Notes: generated by a model not told the origin, from the letters alone. Shown: positions 13,501 to 28,086, counted from the first letter of the stretch. The stretch: DNA of 64,000 nucleotides from Setoptus koraiensis (GCA_048013815.1 CM106585.1:13516001-13580000), one strand, 5' to 3'. A program made the numbers and translations.

Positions 13501-16500
13501 TGCCATGGCTTCTTTCCGGCCAGCTGTGAAACTTGTTGATTGCTTCCTGGCGATTTGGAGCCCAACGGGTCACATAGATCGGGAGATAATCGCATGGAAT
13601 AGTTTTTGAGGAAATCCTCGAAAGACAATCGTAGACTGAAGAACACAAGCCAACTGGTGCACACACAAACAGTTAACTAAAAAGGACAACTTGACAGAGC
13701 GAAAAAACCGTCACGGGTTCTAGTCGGCGTTTTGGGCGTGACTAACATTTGGTCGCCAATGTCGCCTATTAGCCCAAAATCACTTAAGCGACCATGAAGC
13801 GCCCGCACCTCGAGTAATCTCGACCCGCAATCTGGCCGGAAGTCAAATTAGCAGCAGTGTTTCTGGTGTGACGATGTTAGGCCCGCCTGGTTTGTCTCGT
13901 GTCAAAAGAACCTGTAGGCAGGCCTACTCGGATGTGTATATATAATGTCAAAGACATGAGACTTGAAATGTTTGAAAAGACTGAATCCTGTAGCGGTCAC
14001 TCTTTGCACCAGGTCATGAGCAGTAGATGATATATCTATTCATTGCAGGCAAATTTAGATTTGCTCAGATTGAAAGCGCACTATCAGATAGGTATATTTT
14101 GGGAAAAAGTAAGCGATGTATGCAAATGGAGAGACGATTAAATTGGCTGATGATGATAACTTTATTTTATTATAATCAACAACAAGCGCACATTTGTAAT
14201 TACAGGTACGCACGTCTATTGCTATTATTTTTGTTTTTATTTTATTTTGGCCACCACTATGTCACTACTGTCTTCTATCGCGACTGATAATGGCCAGCAT
14301 CATGAGCATTATATTGCATACTGCATAACAACTTTGCTTGATGCCACGATGATGATACTACGAGCACATATATGTACGAGATATGCCAACTATAGCATCG
14401 CGTTGCCACCTACATACTTTCACAAATTAACCATCGGATATACCTATACACATATATTTACAGTATAAGTTGCAGTATAGTGGTGTGACTATTATAGCAA
14501 TGGCAATAGTAATGGCAATGGCAATAGCAATGGCAGCAGAAGCAGTAGCAGTGGCAATGGCAATAAATACATTACTAGAGGCTGTTCTCATCTAAACAAA
14601 AAGTAGGCTGAGATAGTAGGCATCCTTTTAAAAATGCAAATTCATGCTCTTTCGCTTATATGAATATATGAGGCAACTAATACTGGCTAAATGTTGTTGT
14701 GATGATCGCAATGGCGCTCCTTGCAGAGGATAGTCATTAAAAGCGAGTAAAAGAGAAGCGAAGGGAACAAAAATCACAGACACACAGTGATATCAATATA
14801 AATATCAGAGTAGGCTTCTTGATTATATCATCACGCTTTACTTTCATTATGCTGCCATATTAGCGATGCAATCGCAGCAATGCAGCACCTATGCTCAGAC
14901 TGGAGACCATTTCCTATTTGTTATCGTTTTAGTTCTTTCCGTTGGCCCTCACTCACTAAAGAAAGAAAGAGGGAGAGAGAGAGAGAAGTCACTATATAAG
15001 GCTAAGCACATGTATTGTTGCATTGAAATGAACTCACTCACACAATATAATCGGTGTCTAATTGATGACGTAGAATAATTGTGTGGAATAAAAACAGGCC
15101 GACAGACCGAGCGATGCAGGGAGGGAGGGGGCTTGACTGGAGATTGGCTAGACGGATTGGCTAAAACTAATTGACAGAGCGAGCTTCATCTTAGACACAT
15201 AATGATGATTAGACAGACAATCGACTGTCGATCAAGATGACGTTGTTACATGATGATGACCATTAGATATTCAAAAGCTACCACTAGTTACTAGTGACTG
15301 GTAGTATCAAAAGAGTGCAATTGGCTGGTTGCACTCGCTGGCGTAGGGAGGCTTCGTTAGTTTGCAGCTCATGAGAATTTTCTTCTTTCGCTCACAAGTT
15401 GTCAGTGCGACTCACTGTGTCCGTCTGCTGACCAACTAGCAACTAACAACACACACACACAACTTGAAATTAAACTTTTTCAATTTCTCCCAGAAGTTTG
15501 ACTCAGAACACATTTCTATCTCTGGCTCTCCCTGTGTCTGTTGGCTGGCGCTGGCCCGGCGAACAGGTAACAACAGGCACTTGATGAAAGATTGCAGCCA
15601 GAAGTGGATTAGGCGATCATTTGTTGTTGCTGTTGTTGTTGCTGCTGCAGCTGTCCCTGTCGCATCCACACAGCCAACCACTAGTCACAACAACCGACTA
15701 CAACACTACACGAACATGTGCTATTGTCTGCAGCCAGTTTGTACTTTGTACCTGTTAGTAACAGTGACGACGACCATGTGCTCCTCACCTGGTGCGGCTG
15801 CTGCTGCTGCTTCTCTACGTCATGACCGCGGACACCATGTTGTTGGCCTCAGTGTAGTACAAAAACACACGCCATACACTCTGGCGCAGACTCTATGGCA
15901 TGGAGAGCGGATATAAATTTATAAGCTTGCGATGGCATGACATCGCCAGCAACTTTGAGCAGCTATAACCAGAGTTATAGCTGCAATTGCGCTAGTGCTG
16001 CAACAAGTGGAAGTGGTAACTCGCAAGCAGCCGACTGCGGCAACAGGATCAACAAGTTGTTTTTGTTGCTGCTGCCGCTGTTGTTGTTGCTGTTGGCGGC
16101 GGCGGCGGCGGTTGATTGGCCCGCTATCATTACATCTACATTGACTACCAGCAATCGGCCAATATGTGCGCATGATGGCCAACAATGGAGCCATTAGTCC
16201 CATGATGAGCCGTCTGGGCCTATCATTGATTAAACTGATTGCTAAGACGGCCCAAACAGAATGTCGGTCGGTCGCCTTTTTATTTGCACACACTGTATAC
16301 GATATATATGCACTGATACTGCAAAGTATTAGAGGCTGCTGGCGCAAAGAGCTCAAATATTATTTGTAACGGTCGTGTATCTCAGCGGATATTGTGAGTG
16401 ATCCCATACAACTACTAATAGAATAATTGATAGTCTCCATTACCCATGCCCGGCAACTCACATCAACAGCAGCCCTGGCCGCGGCCGCATCAAACCGGGT

Positions 16501-16740
16501 CTAGACTAGTCTTGTCTACTGTCTGGCATCAGTCTGGCATCAGTCTGGCGCAAAGGTCCAATCAATGTCTAGTTGGCGTTGTGATACAAAGGAAAAAGAA
16601 AAAGAAAAGGAAAAAGAGCGAAGGGAAAAAGAAAGACAGCGCACAAATGCTCTGCGAGAATGCTAGCTCTGCCCAACAGGTGAGTTGCAGCAGATTGTTG
16701 CGTGGCTTCGCTGTTGCATGCGTTCATGGCTGCACGCAAA

Positions 16741-16886
<146 letters not shown>

Positions 16887-19800
16887 TGGCTTCATGCAAA
16901 CAACAACAACAGCAACAACATGGCTGCGGACGACAACAATGGGGAGCACATGTTTTGCATATGTCTAGATTCTGCTAACTTTTCGCATTGGATGGATGAA
17001 ACACATGTTATCCAGGCAGCGTTGCTGGCAAACGAATGCCAGTGTGCTACATGCAATGGCAAATGTAAATGTAGACGCTTACTCTCTCTCTCTCTCTCTC
17101 TCTCTCGTTCGCTCGCATTAGATCATCATCAATATCCATCTAATTTGATATAGAAATAGATCCATCATTCTCAATCATTCAAAGGCCGACTTGTCGTTGT
17201 CGGTGTCGCTCGCTTGCAATACTATCACTAAGCCAGTTGAGGCTTTTATCATTATCAGTTCTGGCGTCCTAACGTTACACTTTCAAAAACACTCAAAGGG
17301 TGTGATGCTCTTGCAATATTTTCTCCTCCTCTTCTTCTTCGTTTTCGATGGACTTGATGCAATTATAAGAATGTCTACTTTTTATCTTGCTCTCAACTAA
17401 CTAATACGAGTAAACTCATTAAATAATTACGTCACCTGACTCGACGGCAGTGCCCGAGAGCAGCAGCAGTAGCAAACAATTTCGTTCGAGGAGGAGACTA
17501 TTGCCATAAGTTGATTAGATTAGATCGTCGAGTCATGAGTTCAACCAAGCAGGCAAACAAACAAACAAACGACAACAGAACGTCATAATGTGTGTGTGTA
17601 TTCCGAGAGTGTGAGTCTGAAGAGACAATTTTTCTGGTGTATAAATAAGAGTTGGTAACGCAAAATTTATGTCACAATTGATTAGCTGTAGCAGTGGTCG
17701 TGGTCGTGGAAGTGGAAGTGATTTAATTAACCCCCCTCTTTTGTTATTTGGATGCAATCTTGTCCTGTGATCGCACACATTGCATAACAACAACAACAAC
17801 AACAACAACATCAACCACGACGGCAATATGTTGAGCTTCGGGCAACTGTCTGGTTAGCCCGCAACAGCATCTTCTTAAGACAGAATTATGCGGGTACTAG
17901 CAGCGTTTGCCGCTCAATTGGCGCCACGAACGAAAGTATTCTGATAGTTTTGCAGGATGATAATTTGCACAAAAAGACCCCAACATTCAGGGGTAAACGA
18001 CCCGAACAAAACGCGAGGCTAACGCGAAAAATAAGTTTCGATAGGTGTTTTTTTTGAAAAAAAAAAAATCGAGCTCGCCTTTTCGTCGCGCTGGGTCATG
18101 AGTCATGAGACTAGGTTCACGTCAACTTGTCCAAGTTACGTCGTTGTGCCTCGGCACTCATTCATAACCTTGGCGTCAATGGCATCTTTTTCTCTATACA
18201 CGGTCGCTTGTGCACATAATCACATATATACATACGTATATAAATATATATATATATATATATATGAATATATATACGAATGCATATTTGTGAGTATTAA
18301 TTGAGCAAACCTAAACTACAGGCCAATGTGGCCTGCGAGCGATATCGTGAATGGTTTTGTTGTTTTTGAATGCATAATTGAATCAGATCTGCCCAATATC
18401 AAGTGCAGACAACCTCTTTGTGAGTCTCTATATTCTTCACACACGCTTGTTGCTGTTGTCATCATTCAATGAGCAGAAACAAGACACTTGTTCACGAACC
18501 AGAGAGACTTGAGGTCTTGAGACACATGATATGCCAAAGTTACTTTATGATCATAACTCATTTGATTGCCAAACTTATTTCTGATAAGAATAAGCCGGCA
18601 AGCCAGCCAGCCAGCCGGCCAGCCAGTTAGCCAGCCACTACTATTCTCAATGGTCATCAATAAACTCTCCTTGCTTACCTTCATTGCTACAGGGCTCAAC
18701 TGCTAGCTATACTGTATGGTGGCTAGTGGAGTAGGAATGGCAAAATGGTGGATTGAGTAGAGTGGCAAAAAGTGGAGAGAAAAGCAACTAAGTGCACACA
18801 CAACCACAGGTGACCAATTCTTTGGCGACTCGTGGCTTCTTTCGTTCGTTTGTTCGTTCGTTCTGCCAGGCAAGCAGCCAGTCAGCCAGCCAGCAGAAAG
18901 GAAGATGTGGCCACCACCATCAGCAAGTTAAAATTATCCAATCGTTAGGCATGGGCTTGTGAACTTGCACACAATTTTATATCAGGTTTTGGTGTCAAGT
19001 TGTTGCCGTTGTTGTCGTTGTGAAGTTGTTTAGTTCAGTCAAGTTGATCGAGCCGAAAAGTGTGTGTCGGTGTGTGTGTCTGCGTACAAAAAGTTGAGAA
19101 AAGTTTTGAGAAAATAGAGGAAGATGGATTAAGAGAAAAAGATAAAATATATAATATGCATATATACAAAATGTACGAGAAAGAGCGAGAGAAGGCTAAG
19201 GGGAGAGAGAGCGAGAGAGAGAGAGAGATGGACACTCAAGTTGCAAGAGTATAATTATATAGATGTTGCAGTAATGGTCAACAAATTTGTTATTATTGCT
19301 CTGTCTGACGCCACAACATTTTTTGATATTTACACACAACACACTTCTTTTTCTTTATTTCTCTCTACCTTTTTCTTCTTTCTCTGATCCATCGCAAGAA
19401 TATATGCACACTATAACAACAACAGTAACAACGAATTGAACAACAACGTCTAGTTCCAGACGACTCGGTGGTAATGGAAATTTGTTTTACAGGTGGCAAT
19501 CAATAAAATAGTGGCCACACTACACTACTCTGCTAGCCGATTCCTATTCTTCTCTGCCTAAAATAACTCACATCTTTGCTCTTGTTCTTCTGGTGACTTG
19601 AAACTTTAGAGAATAATTTCTTTTTTTTACATGTGAATTATAATGTGTGCTAGTATAATTGTAGAAGCGGTTTATTATTCGATCTCGATAAATCATATCT
19701 TTCTGACTATGTTCATGATATGCTAGCTGGACATGGATTCATCATTTCAAAAATTCATTTTTTCCTATAACTTTTGCTGCTGCTTCTTAATTTTATCCCA

Positions 19801-20484
19801 CTATCTTCTTCTATTTCTACTCTTTTGTCTTTGCAGATTATCTTTCGTAGATCATATGAATCTAGGGATATCTAGAGATTCTTTAGTTTAAATTTGTGTC
19901 TATCACATCAGTAACTACAGCGGTCATGATGATGATGATTCATAACAATCATTAAGTCTTGTAACAATTCAATTTATTTTTTGTTGCATATATGCATATA
20001 TACATATATATATATGTATAGTATTATTAAAATCTACATATATCTATATATATTAACATATATGTATAACATGTTTTACATATAAATATATGTGATGTGA
20101 TGTGATAATAGAAATAATAATAATTAATAATAATTAATAATAATAATAATCAATAATAATATTCATATTCTCATCTGTTGAAGAACTATAAGAATTTTAG
20201 CTTCGCATATCATGGTTCTTAATCATTTACAAACAGATTGCATATATGATTTTGCCATATATTAATATGTTTATATTAATATGTGTTCATTCATATACTT
20301 TCTTTTCCCTCTCTAAATATCTCATCTATTTTCCTCTTTCTATCATCATTGTACCCTTTAATCACTAAAATAAGTCCAGTGTGTGCATTGTTGCGTTGAT
20401 GCTGTTGATTTTGTTGGTTGGCTGAGACAATCAGTAATAAGAATAATAATAATAATCTCGATGATATATCAGTCATTTCTGTCA

Positions 20485-21885
20485 TCAAACATTACATGCT
20501 TTTAGTTGGTTTGTATGTTGTGTATGGGTGTATTGGATTCTAAGCTCTTCCAATCGGTGCCTTAAAAATCTTTGTTCCCTCATCAATTGCTCTTTGAGCA
20601 TTTGTTGTTTTCGATCACGATCTTCTAATGTCTTTATAAAACCTTTAGCTTTAGTCAACAATCCTAATGTAGTATGCCTACTTGACTCTGATTCTAATGG
20701 TACAACTTCTTTCAGTTTTTCGAGACAAGTCCTCAAATGTGCACGACGATTCTTTTCCAATTCGTTATGTGTACTTCTATTACCTTGAGATTTTTTCTTT
20801 GGCCGCTTAGATTGTTGTTGTAGTGTTTGATTGGTGTTGATATTCATATTGATTGCATTATGTTGATTGTTACTACTACAGTTGCTTTCACTGGTACTAC
20901 TTCTAGAAGATGATAATTGATTAAATTGTTGCTGTTGGTTTTTTAGGTTAAGATGATTAAGATGTTGATGTTGTTGTATCATGAGATCATTGGGTGGTAA
21001 TGAAGATTGGTTATCACACAGATGCATTGATGATGCTGATGATCCAGGTAAACCTCCAGCGGTACCATATTGATGTAACACCGAATTTCCAATACTGTTA
21101 GCTGCCGCTGCCAATCCCGATAGTGTTACGGCAGCCGCCGTATTCTGGTGAAGATGGTGTGGTTGTTGATGGTTGTGGTGATTATTGTGTTGTTGTTGGG
21201 ACTGGGGCTGGATATGCTGGTGCAGGTGATGGTGGTGATTATTGTTAAGTTGCTGGGAAGTGGAAGCATTTCTAACAATTTGTTGTTGATATGATGATGT
21301 TGTGTGAATATCATCAATACAATCATGAGTTGTAGACGATGATAATGTTGTTGAAGAAGTAGCAGTTGTTGTTGGTGTTGAAGCTGTTGCATTAGTAGCC
21401 GCCAATGAAGTAGCTATAGAATAATCAACAATACCATTGGTATTAGCTGGCGAAGCCAAGCTTCCGATATGATTGCTACCTAGAGTTGATATAGTGCTGC
21501 TACTACTACCACCTGGACTTGCAGGACTAGCTGATCCGTCGGTACTGCCCTCAGTGGAACCTATAGAGCTTCCTGAGGAGCCTAACAATGGATGATGTTG
21601 ATGGGTTAAATTTTGAAAGTTGTTGCGGCTGCTATTAATTAAATGTGATGCTGTTGTATTATTATGTTGTTGATTCCATTTGTTTGTGTTGACCAATGAG
21701 GAGCTGTGCAATGAGCCCCGTGATATACTGTTAGTTGTTTGGTTGTTGTTAGTATGTTGATTAGTGTCCAATGTGGACAATGGTGGCGGCGGCGGCAAGG
21801 TAGACGCATATCCATGTTCGGCCTCTCTCCGTTCTAAATATTCGGCAGCTTGCAATAAAGCTGCAATGCTCAGGTCAGCGGTCAT
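20485..21885 (-). CDS. Mxd: MXD/MAD-family bHLH-zipper transcriptional repressor
   Basis: A 466-residue single-exon protein from ATG at 21885. The first 30 residues match the Sin3-interaction domain of MAD proteins: a short amphipathic helix, then [11 protein letters not shown], almost the vertebrate MAD1 text. Residues about 363-450 form the bHLH-zipper, with [13 protein letters not shown] as basic region and [14 protein letters not shown] as helix 2. Between them are about 330 residues of Ser, Thr, Asn, Gln and His runs. Known family role: heterodimerise with MAX at E-boxes and recruit Sin3/HDAC to oppose MYC. The vertebrate proteins are about 200-230 residues from several exons, so this one is doubled in length by low-complexity sequence and lacks introns. 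The SID favours MXD over MNT/MGA, but a merged arthropod Mnt/Mxd orthologue is possible. Confidence 0.93.
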   Translation of the reverse strand: MTADLSIAALLQAAEYLERREAEHGYASTLPPPPPLSTLDTNQHTNNNQTTNSISRGSLHSSSLVNTNKWNQQHNNTTASHLINSSRNNFQNLTHQHHPLLGSSGSSIGSTEGSTDGSASPASPGGSSSSTISTLGSNHIGSLASPANTNGIVDYSIATSLAATNATASTPTTTATSSTTLSSSTTHDCIDDIHTTSSYQQQIVRNASTSQQLNNNHHHHLHQHIQPQSQQQHNNHHNHQQPHHLHQNTAAAVTLSGLAAAANSIGNSVLHQYGTAGGLPGSSASSMHLCDNQSSLPPNDLMIQQHQHLNHLNLKNQQQQFNQLSSSRSSTSESNCSSNNQHNAINMNINTNQTLQQQSKRPKKKSQGNRSTHNELEKNRRAHLRTCLEKLKEVVPLESESSRHTTLGLLTKAKGFIKTLEDRDRKQQMLKEQLMREQRFLRHRLEELRIQYTHTQHTNQLKACNV

Positions 21886-24230
21886 CTTTATAAAATTCTA
21901 GATTGAGTAATCTGGCTCGTCTATCTGTTGGTTTGTTGTTGCTTAGGTGCAAATGTGGTGTGATGTTTGTGTATTTGTGGTGGTGGTGGTGGTGGCGTCC
22001 AATGTCAATCTAATAATTTTCTAATTCATTTATTAATAATATGTGTTGTGTGATGCGTGTGTATATTATGTAATAATAATAGTTAAATAATAATATATAA
22101 TTAATAATAAGATTCTATAATAATAGTAATAATTAAATTTACTACTAGCTGCGATGACGCATGAAAATGATGAGGTCTGACAGTAGGTAGCAGACAATTA
22201 ATAATAGCAGCAGCAGCAGTAGCAATGATAAAAATAATAGTATATCAGTTTAATATCAGCTCAATAATAATAATAAGAATTTTAGTATCTATATCTTGTT
22301 ATCTGAATTTTCTCTATCGCTTTAGTGAAGGTAATTTGTGTGGCTGGGACTGGTGTTGTTGTTGCTGTTGTTGCTGCTGATACATATACATACATACGTA
22401 AATATGTATATGTATATATATATATCGAGAGACATATATATGTAGATATATATTATATATATATATAAATATATTTATAATATATACGTATATATCAATC
22501 TGTGAATCTATCTATCGCTCCAAGTAATAGCAATAGTCGAATCAACGATAATAATAATGGATATTTGCATGAATGTGTGGTATGTTGTTGTTGGTGGATG
22601 TGGAGGTGATGGTGTAGATGAAAGAGAGAAGTGCAAGTATGTACGAAGTAGACGTAGAAGAAGAAGAAGCAGAGGAAGAAATGATGATGAAGATGATGAT
22701 GTTGTTGGTGGTGGTGGCGACGGTGGTGGCGAGGATGATGATGATGAAAACAAAAAGAGTAAAAAATTTTGCTGCCTACTGCAGTTCTAACGTCAAACTG
22801 CGTCGTCGTCGATTCTCGTCTCTCACTGCTTCTCTCTCACTGTTCACTACACACAAGTTCTTGTAATGCCATCAGTTGAGCAACAGTCGGCTAGGGGGCG
22901 CAAGGCAATTTCGTGGCATAGCGAGCGTGCGGCGTCAATTGTAAATTGTCAAATTGATTGTTTCTTCAAAATGCCACACAATCACGCTGTGCTAGTAAAC
23001 ATTAATATTGGTAATATTTGTAAAATGATCAAATGTTACCAAATCAATCTATGGAATTACGTCAATTAAACAATTTCACAAGCACTAGGCTCGACATCAT
23101 GGATTAGTATCCATGAGCAATTTAGTGAGCATTAGTGACACGATGGCCAGTTGTTGTGCTCGCATGTGCACATGTTTGTGAGCGCCCCCTTCAGGTGGAC
23201 GTGGCCACTAGAGTGAGTAGTGACTCTTTGCATACACCCGGTAGTAGTTGTTGTAACGTCATATTGTTAGTCATCATCACTGCTATACACTAAAGCCGTA
23301 CTAAAGCTACACTCACGAGCTCCATGTATTTGCGCACACAGACACACACACAAACGCACCGTAAAAGTTAGTGCATTTTTCAGACACACAGGCAAACAAA
23401 CAGAACATGCAGAAGCAACAACAGGAACATGCATGTGTGTGTCTGTGTGTGTGTGTTTGTTTATTTGTGTGTTCTGTTGTTGTTGTTGTTGTTGTTGTTT
23501 GAGCCCTGTTGTGAGTAATGCATTGTCCGTCCAGTACACACGCGCAGACAAACGGCACTAGGGGAATCTGTGTCAGATGGTGACGCACGCACAAACGCAC
23601 ATGCAGTTAGAGTCTGTGTGAGTCAGAAAGAACGCACATGTGCGCCCTAAAATTGGTAAACACTACAGTAGACTGCACACTAAAGCAGCGCTAGCACTGA
23701 CTGTACTGGCAGACACACTCACAAGCAGACGATAGCTGTTTCGAGTGACAGTCGGTACGCTGCTGCTGCTGCAGTATAGCCTGTTGTTGTTGTTGTTGTT
23801 CGTCTGTCCGTTGGTGCGTCTCGCACTCGATAATTTGCGCGCCCCCCGCTTACTTTTGCGCACTGCTGCATTGTTGTTCGCGAGGGCGATGGGGGAAAGC
23901 AGCCACAGGCAGCGGGGGCAGGCACCGACTACCAGCGGCAGGCCCGCCTTTGCTGGCCCTGCTCACTACTGTGCACAGTGCAGCGCGATCATTAGTGCAG
24001 CAGCAGCAGCAGCATACTCAAACACACTGCTGCAGCACTACAGTGCAGACTCACACACACATGCGTACGCGCAGCAGATAGTAAACAAACATGACTTACC
24101 TCCCCCAGTAGCGAACGCTCTCTTCCCCCGGCGTGTTGTCATGAGTGTCAGTGCCCATTTGTCTGTGCGTTTGATATAATACAACCCAACTTTTGCCGCT
24201 GTCCCTGCCACCACTACCACTTGTATTACA

Positions 24231-24231
<1 letters not shown>

Positions 24232-24318
<87 letters not shown>
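24232..24318. repeat. (CA)n microsatellite
   Basis: About 87 bp of perfect CA dinucleotides, followed 90 bp later by a CCAG tetramer run at about 24405-24430. Confidence 0.95.
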
Positions 24319-25092
24319 AGCCGTGTCGCCAGCTAGCCGCTGCAATTTGGAGCAGATATGCAGTAATGCAGTCGGCCATTGTTGAGCTAGCTAGCGAGCG
24401 GCTAGCCAGCCAGCCAGCCAGCCAGCCAGCAGCAGCAAATTTTTCATTTAAAATATTCATCTCACACTCACCTATGGACGCGCATGCGGCGAGAGAGCCA
24501 CCCAAACAACGAATTGAGGTGAGCAGTTGAGACAATTTTGTTGCAACATCACACATGTGTAGTGGCCCGGTGTAAGCATGCTGCAAGTGCACAGTGGCTG
24601 CAACTTTTATACATAGTACGATCAAAAGCTGGCTGGCCTGTGGTGGGTATGGCACAACACATCGTGTTCGTATGTATACAACTTATACTGTATAACTTAT
24701 ACACTGTATGCCAGTACAGTTGTGGGCTTCAGTTTCTCGCTCGGCTCTGGGATGATGCCAAAATGGTCGCTCTATCCAATTTAAATTATTATTTACATCG
24801 AGAGAGAAAGAATAATTCCTAAACCAAAATGAGTTCATGTGCTGTTGTTTACAAAAAACAATAATCAACTAGACTGTCAGTTGGACAGCTTCTCGTGTTT
24901 GCGTGTCTGCCCTGCCCACCGCTCACCTGAGCTGTTGCTTGCAAACTATCATCATGATGTAGCAGTGATAGACTCGAGAAGACAACTCAACTACGCACAA
25001 TTAACAACGCAGATACGCATGTAGCAGAGATTTAGAACGTAGGTTGATCAAGTGTCTCTCCCTCTCTCTCTCTCTCTCCCCTCTCGCGAGTC

Positions 25093-25130
25093 GAGACCAT
25101 GTTGCTAGTTGCCACTAACAACATGGTCTC
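25093..25130. repeat. Inverted repeat, 17-bp arms with 4-base loop
   Basis: The arm GAGACCATGTTGCTAGT is followed after TGCC by its reverse complement with one mismatch. It would fold as a short hairpin on either strand. The stem is shorter than a normal pre-miRNA, and no poly-T tract or neighbouring gene makes it a terminator. Function unknown. Confidence 0.7.
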
Positions 25131-26304
25131 AATGTTTACACGCTCATGATACACACGTGTGTTCATTGCTAACGCGGTGTTAGAGTATATATTAATCAAG
25201 CCTCGTTGCTGGCAGCTAGCGCTGCCTGATGCAGTGCCCTATGGCAACCAAGCCAGCCATTCGCCATGGGCTCTGCAAGGCATGCGCTAGCGGTAGCCAT
25301 GGCAAATGCAAAATTACACACAAAATACCCTAGGCTCGGCACAAAGCTTTCACACTCGCGAATATCATTGTTTGTGCGTTAGTCAAGGTTTATCGGAGAA
25401 ATTTATTCGGGCTGTGCTGTGTTCAAGGCCCACGGGCTTCGGTATGCCAGAGTGAAGCAAATAATAGTGATTTTCGCTCGGCTTCGCATTACAAATTGAC
25501 TGTCGCTGTGTTAGCTCGGCTTAAGTGCTTGGCGCGCGCGCGCGCGCGCTCGCGAGCATCTGAAACATACCTGTTGTAAAATTGCCTATCTCTCGTGGCT
25601 TGTGAGCTTATTCTTTTTATCCCTTCAGCACAATCGTTTCTCGCTCTCCCCCTCGTTGCCTGTTGAGCATGTAAGTGTGTCGTTGTGCGCGTTGTCTGGC
25701 GCGATTCTGCAAAAGCCACGCGATCCACAGCGAGCCGGAGAGAGAGAGAGAGAGAGAGCCAGATAAAGGGCCGTAACGGGGAGATAGAAACAAAAGTGGA
25801 AGTTGCCTGTTGTACAAAAGTATGCATTGTTCAAACACACAACAATAATGTTGTTAATGGTAGCGGATACCGGCGTGATATAGGAAACTTCATTGTGTGT
25901 CGATTGTCTGATAAGATGCTATCATTGCTGCGTGCGATTGGCGATGGTGTGGCGGCAAAAGAATGGCAACTGCATTTATCGGCTGCCATGGGATCAATTG
26001 GAATGGGGCAGAGTTGCAATTGTGACTTTCTCTACATCATTTATACCTATTGCCTCATGGTTACACAGGCCAGCAGCAGCCACTTTTGCAGTGCGATGTT
26101 CACCGCGCTGTTCCTCGTTGACTCAAGTCGTGGTCGGGCCTGACTGACCATCATTTGGCTTGGTTGCTGGCGCTGTTGAGCCGCCGACAGAGCACCAACA
26201 GCATGCCAACAGTGCGCCAACAGTGCTGTGCCCCGGCCGGCCGACTAACCATTGACAAATGGCCGGCAACGGTGGGTCATTGTCACGAGCACGGCCACGA
26301 CCAC

Positions 26305-26358
26305 GCAACGAGAGCAACGAGAGCAACGAGAGCAACGAGAGCAACTAGAGCAACAAGA
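26305..26358. repeat. Nine-base tandem repeat
   Basis: Six tandem units of GCAACGAGA, the last two with single substitutions. The unit is a whole number of codons, so open frames pass through it, but flanking sequence has no domain support. Confidence 0.85.
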
Positions 26359-26850
26359 GCAGCGCATAGCGCCGAATCAACCGGGAGGCCAAATCTCGGC
26401 GCTCCTAATGACACAAACTGCCGTACAATGGTGCCATATTGTTTTGCCCTGCGTTCGCAGACACTTCTCCTCACCTAGCGGTGGCCTAATGGAGAGCATC
26501 GGGCATTACGGCCCGAAACACGAGCGAGCGCGCGCGCGCGCGCGCTTCCTTTTTGTCTCATTGTGCGTGCCTCGATTCGTGTGTCGGCTCTTTCGGTTGC
26601 GCATCATCTGTTGCGTTCGGTACAGAACTTGTGGACCAGAAGGTGACGCCGAACCGGAACCCGGAATCGTGTGCGACCAGCCGCGCTGAGAGCCATTAGA
26701 CACAGATTATGTGCTGACCCCGGCGATATGATTTATACGGCACGTCTACTAACCGACGACACTTACTCGCCGCCACTAATGCCGGGGGGTTTGTCCAAAG
26801 CCGCCGGTCCTCGCGGGCCCATTCTGGCTCGAACTGCACAACGTCCCCAT

Positions 26851-26926
26851 GATCGGCACACCGTCCGCGTGATCGGCACACCGTCCGCGTGATCGGCGCA
26901 CTGTTTGCATGATCGGCACACGATCA
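26851..26926. repeat. 20-bp tandem repeat
   Basis: Two identical 20-base units beginning GATCGGCACACC, a third with several substitutions, and a partial fourth; a degenerate partial unit may precede them at 26835-26850. Confidence 0.85.
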
Positions 26927-28065
26927 CAGGAGTCGGGATGTCGCGCGCGCGCGATCGAATCGCGTAATTAATGTTCGCCCATTCGACCGATGGCAGACGC
27001 CCATTGGGACGCAGCGCGCCAGAATGACATTTGGCGCTGAATCGCGGTGGGACCATGTGCTGTCATCGCGAGTCGCGACAGTGACACGGAGCGCAGTTAT
27101 CGATTGTTACATCACGCGCGCATTTCTTCGTTTGTTAGTATGATTTTGCTCATTAGTTTGCAGCGCTCGCTCTTGGCAACGCCGACGGGCCAATGTCACA
27201 TTGGCAATGTGACACCTGTGCAGGTTTGTGTGGTTGCCAGTGCAACTGGCCAGTCAACGGTGCATGTTTGCTGGCCATTGGCCGCCACCGATGGCGGTTG
27301 CCAGCGATCGCCAACAACAGCACATGTTGTTGCGACATGCGCGACATGTGCACATGAGCTTGCGCACGCCGCATGTATTACATAAGCGTATTACATAAGC
27401 GCATTACAACTTGTGGAGCTACAACATGATGAAACTGATTTCAACAAGTTGCGCAACAACAATAACAACCAATGGACATCTAGATTGGCACCTTGCACTG
27501 GGCGAATCGCCCTCATTAATCTAGCCAGAGAGAGAGAGAGCGGCCCTTTGTTTGTCGACGTGTGTTACTACTGGCTGTTATGTTGGCAACACTCAGCATC
27601 GCAGCCAGCTAATCTGGTTAGGTGTATAGAAGCAACTAACAGCGGCCGTCGGTCGAGCAGCCCATTCGAGCCAGCACCGGCTCGAGTGTTAGCGAAAACC
27701 TGATACGTAGACAAAAAGCCAGCGGAAAGAACAAACATGAGCGCAAGTTGTTTAGTTGTTTGTGTGTGTCTCAATGGTTCTTTCAAATTAACTGAAACAA
27801 GAGATTATAATACATTTCTTGAATTGAATGCAGGCTGTGGTAGCAGCTGAATCGGTAGGCTGTCATAGTAGTTGATAGTGGTTGCGAGTGAGCTATAGTA
27901 GTGGCGCTCCTGGCCAACTATATAATGTATGGCAGCCACTATGGCAGCGCCGCAGTGGTAATTGCAAAAGTTGTCGTAGTTGCTCAAGTTGTTGCTCATG
28001 TCATTTATGATTATGATGGCTGTTATTGTTGGCATATACCTTTTAGTCTAAAAACAATTGCAGAC

Positions 28066-28078
28066 ATGGCCGCCATTT
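28066..28078. promoter_or_regulatory. YY1/Pho-like motif
   Basis: ATGGCCGCCATTT, whose reverse complement AAATGGCGGCCAT fits the YY1/Pleiohomeotic core. The same 13 bases recur at 63034-63046 upstream of XRCC1. No nearby gene start is known for this copy, so function is uncertain. Confidence 0.3.
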
Positions 28079-28086
28079 AGCCAATG

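Larger units (their letters stand above)
25450..27060. other. GC/CpG-rich island with alternating CG tracts
   Basis: Base composition changes sharply here from AT-rich surroundings. Pure CG alternation occurs at about 25532-25549 and 26529-26545 and near 26943. Two tandem repeats (9-mer and 20-mer) lie inside. Overlapping frames of 60-150 codons are open on both strands, as expected where stops are rare, and none shows a recognisable domain. A promoter or CpG island for an unseen transcript is possible. Confidence 0.45.

Noticed and set aside
16480-16515. Cluster of rare-cutter restriction sites resembling a cloning polylinker
   Set aside because: Sites of NotI, XbaI and SpeI type are close together, but spacing and order do not match a common vector and no vector backbone follows.
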